This document shows, one piece after another, positions 40,183 through 49,000 of a DNA stretch of 64,000 nt. Position numbers and translations under genes: made by a program. This DNA comes from CAZHRC01 sp964533865. Its GTDB lineage: Bacteria > Bacillota > Clostridia > Tissierellales > Peptoniphilaceae. The notes beneath the pieces are model-generated. The model was not told the origin of the DNA and did not search any database. It was given only the letters and a program-made list of their open reading frames with translations. Numbering within the stretch: position 1 is the first letter of the stretch; each line of letters opens with the position of its first letter. The stretch is taken from NCBI GenBank assembly GCA_964533865.1, contig CAZHRC010000006.1, positions 40,380 through 104,379 on the forward strand, written 5' to 3'.

Positions 40183-41694
40183 ATGGAAAAATATTTTGTT
40201 GGGCTTGACAATGGTGGTACGAATATCAAAGCGATCGTATTTGATGCTAAAGGTAAAGTTATATCGCAATCTTCAATCAAAACCCCAATTATTACCCCAG
40301 AGTCTGGATTTACAGAACGCGATATGGAAGATCTTTGGCAAAAAAATTGTGAATGCATACGAGAAGCTGTAAACGACTCTAATGTAGATAGCGAAAAAAT
40401 CATCGGTTTAGCGATATCAGGACATGGAAAAGGTCTCTATGCATGGGGGAAAGATCATATGCCGGCGTATAATGGCATCGTATCGACGGACAATAGGGCA
40501 TGGCGCTATCCCGCTAAATGGAAAGAGGATGGAACTTTTTCAGAAAATTATCCTAAATTGTGTCAAAACTTGATGGCGAGTCAACAATTGTCGTTGCTAG
40601 CTTGGTTTAAAGACAATCACAGGGAAGTCTACGACAATATTAGATACGTATTTTCCGTTAAAGATTACCTGCGATTTCGATTTACCGACGAAGCCTATTG
40701 CGAAGTGACAGACATTAGCGGGTCAGGACTGCTCAATGTACGAGATCGTAAATTTGATCGTGAACAGCTCGAAAGTTTTGGCATTGGAGAAATGTACGAT
40801 TGTCTACCTCCGCTAAAATATTCTTACGAAGCGTGTGGAAAAGTGACAGAAGAGGCTTCAAAACTGTGCGGACTCGCCGTCGGCACAGCGGTTGGAGGAG
40901 GGATGTTTGATATCGACGCTTGCGCGATTGCTATGCGTGTTCTCGATCCGGAAGATATGATCACTATTTCAGGCACTTGGAGCATTAATGAGTATATTTC
41001 GGAAACGCCTATCGTTGATGAATCTAATATTATGATGAATTCACTTTATGCAATCCCGGGATACTATTTGATCGAGGAGTGCAGTGCTACTTCTGCGGGC
41101 AATCTCGAATGGTTCCTAGACGAATTTATTGATCCTAATGAGATTCCGGAAGGCTCAAACATCTATGCTTATGTAGAGTCGATGATTCAGAAGACAAAAC
41201 CTGAAACGAGTGATGTCTATTTCTTGCCGTTCCTATATGCTTCAAATACCCATCCACTTGGTAAGGCTTCGTTCGTCGGAATGACATCCTTCCACACAAA
41301 AGCAGATCTTCTTCGTTCGATTTACGAGGGGGTTGCTTTTTCTCATCGCATGCATTTAGAACGATTGATTTCGACTAGGGATAAGCCGAAGAGCATTCGA
41401 TTAGCTGGCGGTGTCACCAATTCGGAATTTTGGACGCAATTGTTTGCAGATGTTATAGGTTATCCACTTGAAACCGTTGATGTCAAAGAACTGGGATCCC
41501 TGGGAGCGGCAATGTCTGCAAGTGTGGCATCTGGGGTATATAAGGACTATCGTGAGGCATCGGAACACATGACACGACCAGGTTCGATCATCCGTCCTAA
41601 TGTGGAGATGCAAAAACTTTACGATGCGAAATACGCAAAATATCTTAAAGTTTGTGAAGCTTTAAATCGGGTGTGGGACGAATTTACGGTTTAA
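40183..41694 (+). CDS. lyxK: L-xylulokinase (FGGY family)
   Basis: A 503-residue FGGY kinase collinear with enterobacterial LyxK: GLDNGGTNIKAIVFD, SGFTERDMEDLW, GLAISGHGKGLYAW, VGGGMFDIDACAIAM, ISGTWSINEY, SATSAGNLEWF, FLPFLYASN, SIYEGVAFSHRMHL, RLAGGVTNSEFW and GSLGAAMSA. It would phosphorylate L-xylulose to L-xylulose-5-phosphate. ATG 40183 has GAGGAG six bases upstream. A close FGGY relative acting on another ketopentose cannot be excluded. Confidence 0.85.
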   Translation: MEKYFVGLDNGGTNIKAIVFDAKGKVISQSSIKTPIITPESGFTERDMEDLWQKNCECIREAVNDSNVDSEKIIGLAISGHGKGLYAWGKDHMPAYNGIVSTDNRAWRYPAKWKEDGTFSENYPKLCQNLMASQQLSLLAWFKDNHREVYDNIRYVFSVKDYLRFRFTDEAYCEVTDISGSGLLNVRDRKFDREQLESFGIGEMYDCLPPLKYSYEACGKVTEEASKLCGLAVGTAVGGGMFDIDACAIAMRVLDPEDMITISGTWSINEYISETPIVDESNIMMNSLYAIPGYYLIEECSATSAGNLEWFLDEFIDPNEIPEGSNIYAYVESMIQKTKPETSDVYFLPFLYASNTHPLGKASFVGMTSFHTKADLLRSIYEGVAFSHRMHLERLISTRDKPKSIRLAGGVTNSEFWTQLFADVIGYPLETVDVKELGSLGAAMSASVASGVYKDYREASEHMTRPGSIIRPNVEMQKLYDAKYAKYLKVCEALNRVWDEFTV

Positions 41695-41700
41695 ACGGGG

Positions 41701-41717
41701 CTTGACTTTTAGTCAAG
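41701..41717 (+). promoter_or_regulatory. Intercistronic hairpin between the two kinase genes
   Basis: CTTGACT-TTT-AGTCAAG, perfect 7-bp stem with 3-nt loop and no T run; the ribosome site of the next gene (AAGGAGG) follows eight bases later. Confidence 0.5.
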
Positions 41718-41738
41718 TTAAAGGAGGTTACTTTACAA

Positions 41739-43340
41739 ATGACTCAAACAATTTATCTTGATGCCATTAAGTCAGGCGACATCTCCCTTGGGATTGAGTT
41801 AGGGTCGACTCGGATAAAGGCGGTGTTGATTGGACCGGATTATCAGCCGATTGCCACTGGGACTTTTGGATGGGAGAATCGTGTAGTTGACGGGGTTTGG
41901 TCTTATGACTTGGAGGATGTGTGGACGGGTCTCAGATCGGCTTATAGCGAGTTGAGCCAGTGTGTTAAAGATACTTATGGCGTATCGTTGAAGCGTGTCA
42001 AGAGTTTTGGCGTGTCAGGTATGATGCACGGCTATTTGGCGTTTTCTAAGGACGATGAACAGTTAGTACCCTTTAGGACTTGGCGCAACACGATTACTGA
42101 GCGGGCTGCCCGAAAGTTGACTGACCTTATGGACTTTAATATTCCTCAGCGTTGGAGTGTAGCTCACCTCTACGAAGCGATGCTCAATGGCGAATCGCAC
42201 GTCGCTAAGGTGGCGTATTTGACGACGTTATCGGGGTATGTCCACTGGAAACTGACGGGGAACAAGGTGCTTGGTGTGGGTGACGCTTCGGGGATGTTTC
42301 CCATCGATTCTGAAACCAATACTTTTGATGAAGCAATGGTCGCAAAGTTTGACAATTTACTGGAAGGTTACCCCTATCATTGGAAATTGGAAGAGATTTT
42401 GCCAAAAGTTCTCGTCTCAGGAGACGATGCGGGATTTTTAACGGAAGAGGGAGCGCGTTTGCTCGATCCAACCGGAGATTTGGAAGCTGGAATCCCAATG
42501 TGTGCTCCAGAAGGCGATGCGGGTACCGGGATGGTTGCGACCAATAGCGTAGCTGTCAGGACGGGCAATGTCTCCGCAGGAACGTCGATTTTCGCCATGA
42601 GCGTCCTGGAAAAGCCTTTATCAAAGGTGTATATTGAAATCGACATGGTGACCACCCCAGCAGGAGATCCTGTGGCAATGGTTCATTGTAACACGGGTAC
42701 GTCAGAACTCGATGCGTGGGTTGACCTCTTTGAAGAAACATTGGGTATTTTCGGATCAAAACCCGATAAAGCTGAAATTTATGGCAAGTTGTACAACGAA
42801 GCGTTGAAAGGGGATGCGGATGCCGGTGGCATTGTTTCCTTTAACTATTTTTCGGGGGAGCCGATCACCGATGTGGAAGATGGACGACCGCTTATGGTTC
42901 GCCATCCTGAAACGCCATTAACGTTGGGAAATCTTATGCGATCTCATCTTTACAGCTCCATTGCCACACTTAAAATTGGAATGGATATATTAACGGATGA
43001 TGAAAAAGTTGCACTCGACGTATTGATGGGGCATGGAGGGTTGTTCAAAACGAAAGGGGTTGCACAAAGTTTCCTCGCAAGCGCTCTCGATGTGCCTGTT
43101 TGTGTTATGGAAACTGCTGGCGAAGGCGGACCGTGGGGTATGGCGATACTTTCGGCGTATTTGACCGATAGAAATGAGGGCGAATCTTTGGAATCCTTCC
43201 TTGCAGATCGTGTATTTCTCGGCGGAGATTCATCGGTGATGAAACCCGTCCTTGCGGATCGTAGAGGCTTCTTGGAATTTTTAGAGACGTATAGAAGTTG
43301 TGTTGAGGTGGAAAAAGCTGCTGTGCAGTGTTTAAAATAA
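41739..43340 (+). CDS. FGGY kinase, ribulokinase-like (clostridial AraK type)
   Basis: A 533-residue FGGY-family kinase: SLGIELGSTRIKAVLIG, FGVSGMMHGYLAF, TWRNTITERAA, the APEGDAGTGMVATNS segment, GNVSAGTSIFAM and GHGGLFKTKGVAQSF. It belongs to the longer subgroup that has been proposed as the alternative L-ribulokinase (AraK) of clostridia, and it is followed directly by AraD. It probably phosphorylates L-ribulose, giving a second entry point, but related pentuloses are possible. AAAGGAGG precedes the ATG. Confidence 0.78.
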   Translation: MTQTIYLDAIKSGDISLGIELGSTRIKAVLIGPDYQPIATGTFGWENRVVDGVWSYDLEDVWTGLRSAYSELSQCVKDTYGVSLKRVKSFGVSGMMHGYLAFSKDDEQLVPFRTWRNTITERAARKLTDLMDFNIPQRWSVAHLYEAMLNGESHVAKVAYLTTLSGYVHWKLTGNKVLGVGDASGMFPIDSETNTFDEAMVAKFDNLLEGYPYHWKLEEILPKVLVSGDDAGFLTEEGARLLDPTGDLEAGIPMCAPEGDAGTGMVATNSVAVRTGNVSAGTSIFAMSVLEKPLSKVYIEIDMVTTPAGDPVAMVHCNTGTSELDAWVDLFEETLGIFGSKPDKAEIYGKLYNEALKGDADAGGIVSFNYFSGEPITDVEDGRPLMVRHPETPLTLGNLMRSHLYSSIATLKIGMDILTDDEKVALDVLMGHGGLFKTKGVAQSFLASALDVPVCVMETAGEGGPWGMAILSAYLTDRNEGESLESFLADRVFLGGDSSVMKPVLADRRGFLEFLETYRSCVEVEKAAVQCLK

Positions 43341-43363
43341 GTGGTGAACAGGAGAAAAAAACG

Positions 43364-44056
43364 ATGCTAGAAGATTTAAAGCAACAGGTGTACGATGCTA
43401 ACATGGCTTTGCCAAAGTACGGATTGGTGACTTTTACTTGGGGAAATGTGAGCGGTTACGATAAAGCCTCTAACTGCTTCGTCATCAAGCCCAGTGGAGT
43501 GGCTTATGAAGATTTGAGACCAGAGGATATGGTTGTGGTCTCGATGGAGGGCGAAAGGATTGAAGGCGATCTAAAGTTTTCTTCGGACACGGCGACCCAT
43601 TTAGAGTTGTATAAGCGTTATAGGGATATAGGCGGCATTGTCCATACTCATTCGCCGTGGGCGACGTCCTGGGCCCAAGCAAAACGGTCGATTCCATGTT
43701 ATGGTACGACTCAGGCGGATTATTTCTACGGTGGGGTACCTTGTTGTCGCAATTTGACACCGGAGGAAATCGCAGAGGATTATGAAGGTAACACTGGAAA
43801 GGTGATCATTGAAACGTTTGACTCATTAGGTCTCGATCCTGCCCATATTCCAGGGGTGCTGTGTGCCAACCACGGACCTTTTGCGTGGGGAAAAGACGCG
43901 CTGGAAGCTGTGCACAATGCGGTCGTATTAGAAGAAGTTGCGAAGATGGCGGCGCGCACTGAGATGATTGGTAACCAACCGAAAGAACTACCTAGAGAAC
44001 AACTGGACAAACACTTTTTAAGAAAACACGGGGCCGATGCTTATTACGGTCAATAA
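43364..44056 (+). CDS. araD: L-ribulose-5-phosphate 4-epimerase
   Basis: A 230-residue class II aldolase-fold epimerase: LVTFTWGNVSGYDKAS, VIKPSGVAYEDL, FSSDTATHLELYKRY, the zinc site VHTHSPWATSWAQA, and LCANHGPFAWGKDA with the third His. It converts L-ribulose-5-P to D-xylulose-5-P, joining the pentose phosphate pathway. AGGAGA lies eight bases before ATG 43364. It is the last gene of the island. Confidence 0.95.
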   Translation: MLEDLKQQVYDANMALPKYGLVTFTWGNVSGYDKASNCFVIKPSGVAYEDLRPEDMVVVSMEGERIEGDLKFSSDTATHLELYKRYRDIGGIVHTHSPWATSWAQAKRSIPCYGTTQADYFYGGVPCCRNLTPEEIAEDYEGNTGKVIIETFDSLGLDPAHIPGVLCANHGPFAWGKDALEAVHNAVVLEEVAKMAARTEMIGNQPKELPREQLDKHFLRKHGADAYYGQ

Positions 44057-44067
44057 ACACATTTATG

Positions 44068-44102
44068 CAAACCGCCTTGAACGATGAGAGGCGGTTTGTT
44101 TT
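44068..44102 (+). terminator. Terminator of the pentitol operon
   Basis: CAAACCGCC and GGCGGTTTG form a 9-bp stem around a 13-nt loop, followed by TTTTG. Confidence 0.85.
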
Positions 44103-44131
44103 GTGAGAAATCGATAGCGGCGGAGGTGAAT

Positions 44132-44145
44132 AGAAAACGATTTCA
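44132..44145 (+). promoter_or_regulatory. cre-like catabolite control site
   Basis: AGAAAACGATTTCA matches the CcpA consensus TGWAANCGNTNWCA at 13 of 14 positions. It lies 20 bp upstream of the -35 of the permease promoter. Confidence 0.35.
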
Positions 44146-44164
44146 AGTTGTTTTAAAAGAGAAG

Positions 44165-44194
44165 TTGCAATGTGTTTTTTGTATATGGTATGCT
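44165..44194 (+). promoter_or_regulatory. Promoter of the NCS2 permease gene
   Basis: TTGCAA (44165-44170) and TATGCT (44189-44194) with an 18-bp spacer; the predicted start is near 44201. Confidence 0.5.
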
Positions 44195-44205
44195 ACTCTT
44201 AAAGG

Positions 44206-44282
44206 TTACTATTGTTGCCTGTATCTGGAGAACGGGAAATGTTTTGGAAAGAATGCAAGGGTTTCCTGAGGCGTTGTAGTGA
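44206..44282 (+). promoter_or_regulatory. Structured leader before the NCS2 permease, unassigned
   Basis: Within the about 100-nt leader, ACTA...TAGT and GCCT...AGGC close an outer stem, and GGAAA...TTTCC an inner one. The conserved bases of the purine riboswitch are not found. Could be a regulatory RNA; folding was judged by eye only. Confidence 0.35.
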
Positions 44283-44306
44283 TCAAACACATCAAGGAGG
44301 GTAGAT

Positions 44307-45656
44307 ATGGAAAATGGTGAAAAAAGGACCGGACGGATTTTCCTTCGGTACGAAGTTGATGACAATCCAAAGTTTGGATCGTCGGTGTTATTAGGGTTCC
44401 AAAACATTTTGACGGCTTTTAGTGGTATTGTAGCTGTGCCGTTGATTATTGCAGGGATTGCTGGGGTTGGCGTAGTGGATTCAGCGTACTTGGTTTCCGC
44501 GGCGCTATTAGCTTCGGGGGTTAGCTCCATTATTCAAACAAAGGGGTTTGGGCCAAAATCTATGCGCGTGGGCGTGGGGTTACCGACGATTATGGGTACG
44601 GATTTCGGGTTTGTACCACCGGCAAATGCGATTATCAACACTATGGGTGGAGGTTTGGCAGGCTACTACGGCGCGAGCATTTTAGGTGCGATTTTGGAAT
44701 TTATTCTCAGCTTTTTCGTGCGTCCATTGATGAAGTTTTTTCCACAAGTTGTAACGGGTACGGTCATCACGTTGATTGGGATGACGTTGATGCCGGTTGC
44801 TTTTGACTGGGTGGCAGGTGGATTTGGCTCGCCGACATACGGTGCTCCGATCAATATTGCGGTCGCCACTCTCGTCTTTGTCATTGTGGTGTTGCTGAAT
44901 CACTACGGCAAAGGGATGCTGAGTACCGCATCGGTTTTGATCGGGATCGTCGTTGGTTACATTGTGTGTATACCGCTAAATATGGTGGATTTTTCTCAAG
45001 TTGCCGCTGCAAAATGGATTGAGCTTCCTCAAATTTTTAGATTCGGTGTGGATTTTAACCCCGCTTTTGTCGTGCCTTTTATCGCCGGATACTTAGTTAC
45101 AGTCATCGAGACGGTCGGTGTTATGCAAACTTTAGGTGAAGTCACTGGTCAGGACTTAACCGAGGACGATATTGCAGCGGGTATCCGCGCTGATGCATTT
45201 AGTTCTATGGTTTCACCGGTGATTGGATCGGGTCCTGCTCAAACGTTTAGCCAAAATGTAGGTTTGATTCCTTTGACGAAGTGCGCTTCGAAAAAAGTCG
45301 CCATCTTTGCAGGGGTCATCCTCATACTTATGAGTTTGTTTCCCAAGTTTTCGACGTTAGTTTCGATTATGCCTCAGCCGGTACTAGGAGGTGCAGGTAT
45401 TTTAATGTTCGGGACTGTCGCAGCAGCGGGTGTTCAATCGTTAAGTCGCGTAAAATTCACATCTAGAAACCTATTGATTATGGCAGCTGCCATCGGGATT
45501 GGTCTAGGGATTACGTTCCGCCCAGATGCAGTTGCACAATTACCGGGCATCTTAGGTGGGTTGTTTTCATCGGGGATTTCCGCAGGGACAATTGTAGCTG
45601 TTATCCTTAATATCATACTTAAAGAGAAAGAGACTTACGAACCTGAAAATCTGTAA
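44307..45656 (+). CDS. NCS2 nucleobase permease (uracil/xanthine type)
   Basis: A 449-residue membrane transporter of the nucleobase:cation symporter-2 family with about 12-14 hydrophobic segments. Diagnostic pieces are GFQNILTAFSGIVAVPLIIAG, GVGLPTIMGTDFGFVPP, the substrate-site ETVGVMQTLGE and the QNxG..P.T motif in TFSQNVGLIPLTK. It imports xanthine or uracil with protons. AAGGAGGG precedes ATG 44307. It is a single-gene unit with its own terminator. Confidence 0.9.
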   Translation: MENGEKRTGRIFLRYEVDDNPKFGSSVLLGFQNILTAFSGIVAVPLIIAGIAGVGVVDSAYLVSAALLASGVSSIIQTKGFGPKSMRVGVGLPTIMGTDFGFVPPANAIINTMGGGLAGYYGASILGAILEFILSFFVRPLMKFFPQVVTGTVITLIGMTLMPVAFDWVAGGFGSPTYGAPINIAVATLVFVIVVLLNHYGKGMLSTASVLIGIVVGYIVCIPLNMVDFSQVAAAKWIELPQIFRFGVDFNPAFVVPFIAGYLVTVIETVGVMQTLGEVTGQDLTEDDIAAGIRADAFSSMVSPVIGSGPAQTFSQNVGLIPLTKCASKKVAIFAGVILILMSLFPKFSTLVSIMPQPVLGGAGILMFGTVAAAGVQSLSRVKFTSRNLLIMAAAIGIGLGITFRPDAVAQLPGILGGLFSSGISAGTIVAVILNIILKEKETYEPENL

Positions 45657-45702
45657 GGGTTTATCGTATGGTGATTTCCTTTGGATACCTTGCTCATAGG
45701 TG

Positions 45703-45749
45703 CAAACCTCAGAGATCAGCGCTACGCTGATTCTGAGGTTTGTTTTTTT
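45703..45749 (+). terminator. Terminator of the NCS2 permease gene
   Basis: CAAACCTCAG/CTGAGGTTTG outer stem with an inner ATCAGCG/CGCTGAT stem, followed by seven Ts. Confidence 0.93.
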
Positions 45750-45833
45750 GTATAGGAATGTACTAAGAATAAGTGGGAAACTGCATAGAAAGTCATAAAA
45801 ATCACAAACAATCAAATTAGAGACTGAATATGA

Positions 45834-45862
45834 TTGACGATGACTGCGTTATGTGGTAATAT
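45834..45862 (+). promoter_or_regulatory. Promoter of the DeoR regulator/fruA unit
   Basis: TTGACG (45834-45839) and TAATAT (45857-45862) with a 17-bp spacer, 19 bp before the start codon. Confidence 0.65.
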
Positions 45863-45880
45863 TAAGTTATTGGAGGTGAT

Positions 45881-46630
45881 ATGATGTTGCAAGAAGATCG
45901 ATTTGCAAAGGTTTTAGCTTACTTGGAAGAGCATGGTTCAGCGACGACCCAAGAGTTGTGCAAGTCTTTGAAGGTATCTGAATCGACGGTACGACGGGAT
46001 GTGACCGAGATGGACCGACTTCAATTGCTAAAAAAAGTTTTTGGTGGCGCGACGGCCCTCAGACACGATGCCTATATTTCCCGTGATGATTCTATGGAGA
46101 GCAAGGTATTTGTTCATCGGGAGAGCAAAATAGCCATAGGCAAAAAAGCGGCAAGTTTAATTGTGGATGGGGATCACGTTTACCTCGATTCTGGCACGAC
46201 GGTTGGGGCGATGTTACCTTTTGTGAAAGCCAAGGACGTGAGTTTTGTCACTAGTAGTCTGAGTTCAGGAAAAACGCTGTCGGAAATGGGATACACCGTC
46301 ACGATTCTCGAAGGTGTTATAAAAGCAATAACGGATTCGATTATCGGCGCCCAAGCGATTGCTTCTCTACAAAAATATCATTTCACGAAGGGCTTTTTTG
46401 GTACAAATGGGTTAAGTCCTGATAGTGGATTCACTACGCCTGACACCAATGAAGCGATTTTAAAACAAACTGGGATGAGTCGGTGTCGTGATGTCTATGT
46501 GTTGGCGGACTATAGTAAGTTTGAAAAGTACTCATCGGTTCGATTTACGCCGCTCAACGACTTTACGGTGATTACGGACAAAGAAGACATTGGCGATGAG
46601 TACGGTGACTGGGTGTTTATTCAAGTTTGA
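45881..46630 (+). CDS. DeoR-family regulator, FruR-like
   Basis: A 249-residue DeoR protein: winged HTH (RFAKVLAYLEEHGSATTQELCKSLKVSESTVRRDVTEM, KKVFGGATAL) and a sugar-phosphate domain (KIAIGKKAASLIVDGDHVYLDSGTT, VTSSLSSGKTL, YVLADYSKFEKYSSVRF). By position directly before a fructose-type PTS it is probably the FruR repressor responding to a sugar phosphate. ATG 45881 and ATG 45884 are both possible; GGAGGTGAT is upstream. Confidence 0.9.
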   Translation: MMLQEDRFAKVLAYLEEHGSATTQELCKSLKVSESTVRRDVTEMDRLQLLKKVFGGATALRHDAYISRDDSMESKVFVHRESKIAIGKKAASLIVDGDHVYLDSGTTVGAMLPFVKAKDVSFVTSSLSSGKTLSEMGYTVTILEGVIKAITDSIIGAQAIASLQKYHFTKGFFGTNGLSPDSGFTTPDTNEAILKQTGMSRCRDVYVLADYSKFEKYSSVRFTPLNDFTVITDKEDIGDEYGDWVFIQV

Positions 46631-46742
46631 TGGAATTTTGGTTGTAATCTGACGGCGATGGCGACTTGATGTGGGTATGTTGCCTAGCTATCAGCTTGTA
46701 TAAATGTGTTGGATACAGGAAAAAAGAAAGGGGTATGCAGGT

Positions 46743-48632
46743 ATGAAAATTGTTGATCTCATCGCGAAGGAAAGCATTTCGATCGATGAAGGCAAGATGT
46801 CAAAGCTTGAGGCGATTGACAGGTTGGTCACTTTAATGGAAAACTCTGGCAATCTCGTCGACAGAGAGGATTTTAAGGGTGCTGTTATCGCTCGCGAAGA
46901 AAGCGGTACCACGGGTATCGGTGAAGGGGTGGCAATTCCTCATGGAAAGTCGGCAGGAATCACCAGAGCGGGTATTAGCACGATGGTGGTTAAGGAGGGT
47001 TTGGACTACGATTCCCTCGATGGCGAGGATACAAAGTTGTTCTTTATGATCGGTGTTCCCAAGGACTCGGCGGATGAGCATTTGAAGGTGCTTGCGCGGT
47101 TGTCGACTATTTTAATGGACGAATCTTTTCGAGAGGATCTGATCAACGCCAGTGATCGCGAGGTATTTCTCGACATTATCGACAAAAAGGAAAAAGAAAA
47201 GTTCCCCGACGAGTATGTACAGCCCTCGTCTGCTCAAGAGAAAGTGGGTTACGAATTATTGGCAGTGACCGCTTGTCCTACGGGCATTGCACACACCTAT
47301 ATGGCTGCCGAGTCTTTGGCCAATAAAGCTAAAGAGATGGGCATCTCGATCAAAGTCGAGACCAATGGGTCTTCTGGTGTGGAGAATGAAATCACCGAAG
47401 AAGACATTAAATATGCAAAAGGCGTGATTATCGCTGCGGATAAAAACGTGGAGATGGATCGATTTGATGGGTTGCCGATGGTCCAGGTCAAGGTAGCAGA
47501 CGGCATTCACAAACCCAAAGAACTCATCGAAAAAGCTTTAGGCGATGCGCCAATCTACAAGGCGACAGGGGAAAAGAAGAGTGGCTCTAAAGATATCGGA
47601 AACGAAAGTATGGGGAGAAGGATTTACAAACACTTAATGAACGGCGTCTCCAACATGTTGCCGTTTGTCACCGGGGGAGGAATCCTTATCGCATTAGCCT
47701 TCCTCTTTGACGTGTACGAGATCGATCCTGCGAATTTTGGTAGCAATACACCGCTAGCGGCGACGTTAAACACTATCGGCGGTACGGCGTTTTCCTTTAT
47801 GTTGCCTATTTTAGCTGGATTTATCGCCTTTTCGATCGCAGATCGTCCAGGTCTTGTCGCAGGTTTTGTCGGCGGCGCATTGGCGAGTACAGGAGGATCG
47901 GGATTTCTTGGAGCGCTTATCGCAGGTTTTGTCGCTGGCGGAATCGTCCAATTACTAAAAAAAGTATTGTCGGTGTTGCCAAAATCCTTTGAAGGGGTTA
48001 AGCCGGTGTTGTTGTATCCGCTTTTGGGGACGCTGCTCATGGGCCTTGTGATTATCTTTGTCGTCAACCCGACGGTGTCAGTCATTAACGACGGCATCTT
48101 CGATGGGCTAAACAACATGGGTTCTTCAAGCAAGGTGCTACTTGGTCTTGTTTTAGGCGGTATGATGTCTGTTGACATGGGTGGCCCAGTGAATAAAGCG
48201 GCGTATGTGTTTGGTACTGCATCCCTTGCTCAAGGAACTTCTGGGGTAATGGCGGCGGTTATGGCAGGTGGTATGGTACCGCCTTTGGCGATTGCTTTGG
48301 CGACGGTGTTCTTTAAACACAAGTTTACCAAACGCGAAAGACAACAAGGTTTGACTAACTTCATTATGGGGGCTTCATTTATCACTGAAGGGGCGATTCC
48401 TTTTGCTGCGGCCGATCCAGTCCGGGTTTTACCTTCCTGTATCGTTGGATCTGCCCTCGCAGGTGGGTTGTCAATGTTGTTTGACTGCACGATCCGCGCG
48501 CCTCACGGTGGGTTATGGGTCCTAGGCGTTATCTCTAAACCAGCCTTCTATGTTGCTGCTGTGGCAGCGGGTTCCATTTTATCCATGTTCTTGCTCGGAT
48601 TGATCAAAAAAACGGTGGTAGAAGAAATCTAA
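46743..48632 (+). CDS. fruA: PTS fructose-family transporter, IIABC fused
   Basis: A 629-residue protein with IIA (residues 1-150, phospho-His67 in GVAIPHGKS), IIB (about 168-265, phospho-Cys178 in AVTACPTGIAHTYMAAE) and the IIC membrane domain (about 295-625, with FVTGGGILIALAFLFD, GGMMSVDMGGPVNKAAY, FITEGAIPFAAADP). It imports and phosphorylates fructose or a related ketose at C1. ATG 46743 is chosen over an upstream in-frame start at 46704. 1-phosphofructokinase, normally beside it, is not in the window. Confidence 0.93.
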   Translation: MKIVDLIAKESISIDEGKMSKLEAIDRLVTLMENSGNLVDREDFKGAVIAREESGTTGIGEGVAIPHGKSAGITRAGISTMVVKEGLDYDSLDGEDTKLFFMIGVPKDSADEHLKVLARLSTILMDESFREDLINASDREVFLDIIDKKEKEKFPDEYVQPSSAQEKVGYELLAVTACPTGIAHTYMAAESLANKAKEMGISIKVETNGSSGVENEITEEDIKYAKGVIIAADKNVEMDRFDGLPMVQVKVADGIHKPKELIEKALGDAPIYKATGEKKSGSKDIGNESMGRRIYKHLMNGVSNMLPFVTGGGILIALAFLFDVYEIDPANFGSNTPLAATLNTIGGTAFSFMLPILAGFIAFSIADRPGLVAGFVGGALASTGGSGFLGALIAGFVAGGIVQLLKKVLSVLPKSFEGVKPVLLYPLLGTLLMGLVIIFVVNPTVSVINDGIFDGLNNMGSSSKVLLGLVLGGMMSVDMGGPVNKAAYVFGTASLAQGTSGVMAAVMAGGMVPPLAIALATVFFKHKFTKRERQQGLTNFIMGASFITEGAIPFAAADPVRVLPSCIVGSALAGGLSMLFDCTIRAPHGGLWVLGVISKPAFYVAAVAAGSILSMFLLGLIKKTVVEEI

Positions 48633-48642
48633 ATGGCGTTAA

Positions 48643-48680
48643 ACGGCCCTCCTGATAACAACGGGAGGGCGGTTTTATCT
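48643..48680 (+). terminator. Terminator of fruA
   Basis: AAACGGCCCTCC and GGGAGGGCGGTTT pair with one mismatch around a short loop and are followed by TTATCTTTT. Confidence 0.8.
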
Positions 48681-48818
48681 TTTAAAGGTGGTTAGGTCGA
48701 GAGATCACAACAGGCTAGATGCTAAGCGTCCTATGTGTTAGCGGAGGGGGAATGCTCATGCGACAGTTCATGGGGACAATTAGTCATCAACTCCATTGAA
48801 ATATTTTCAGTAAACTTG

Positions 48819-48847
48819 TTGATTATTGATTTCGGATAGGTTATAAT
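48819..48847 (+). promoter_or_regulatory. Promoter of a candidate small RNA
   Basis: TTGATT (48819-48824) and TATAAT (48842-48847), spacer 17 bp. The predicted start is near 48854. Confidence 0.65.
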
Positions 48848-48853
48848 GCTCAA

Positions 48854-48909
48854 AGAAGCAGAGATTTAGCGATTCTTTCTTGTATTGTCCCGTACATACG
48901 GGCTTTTTT
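48854..48909 (+). ncRNA. Candidate 56-nt small RNA upstream of the HU gene
   Basis: From the predicted start to the end of a terminator is about 56 nt. It contains AAAGAA...TTCTTT, a possible 5' hairpin, and then the terminator stem CCCGTA-CA-TACGGG with a T run. No start codon with a ribosome site lies within. HU has its own later promoter, so this is either a separate small RNA or a remnant. The rest of the 48633-49111 gap shows nothing else. Confidence 0.5.
48889..48909 (+). terminator. Terminator of the candidate small RNA
   Basis: CCCGTA-CA-TACGGG followed by CTTTTTT. Confidence 0.8.
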
Positions 48910-49000
48910 ACTCGAGTCCCTCTACGAAATGATATTCGAGATTTATCGCGATAAGATCTGCTGAAAAGGGCTTAATGGTGTTGTTTTTTTGCAATTTGCC

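Noticed and set aside
44084..44269. 61-codon plus-strand frame after araD
   Set aside because: Overlaps the terminator and the next promoter, odd Cys-rich composition and no ribosome site.
44201..44306. Purine riboswitch before the NCS2 permease
   Set aside because: The conserved junction and loop bases of the class could not be found by eye; kept only as an unassigned structured leader.
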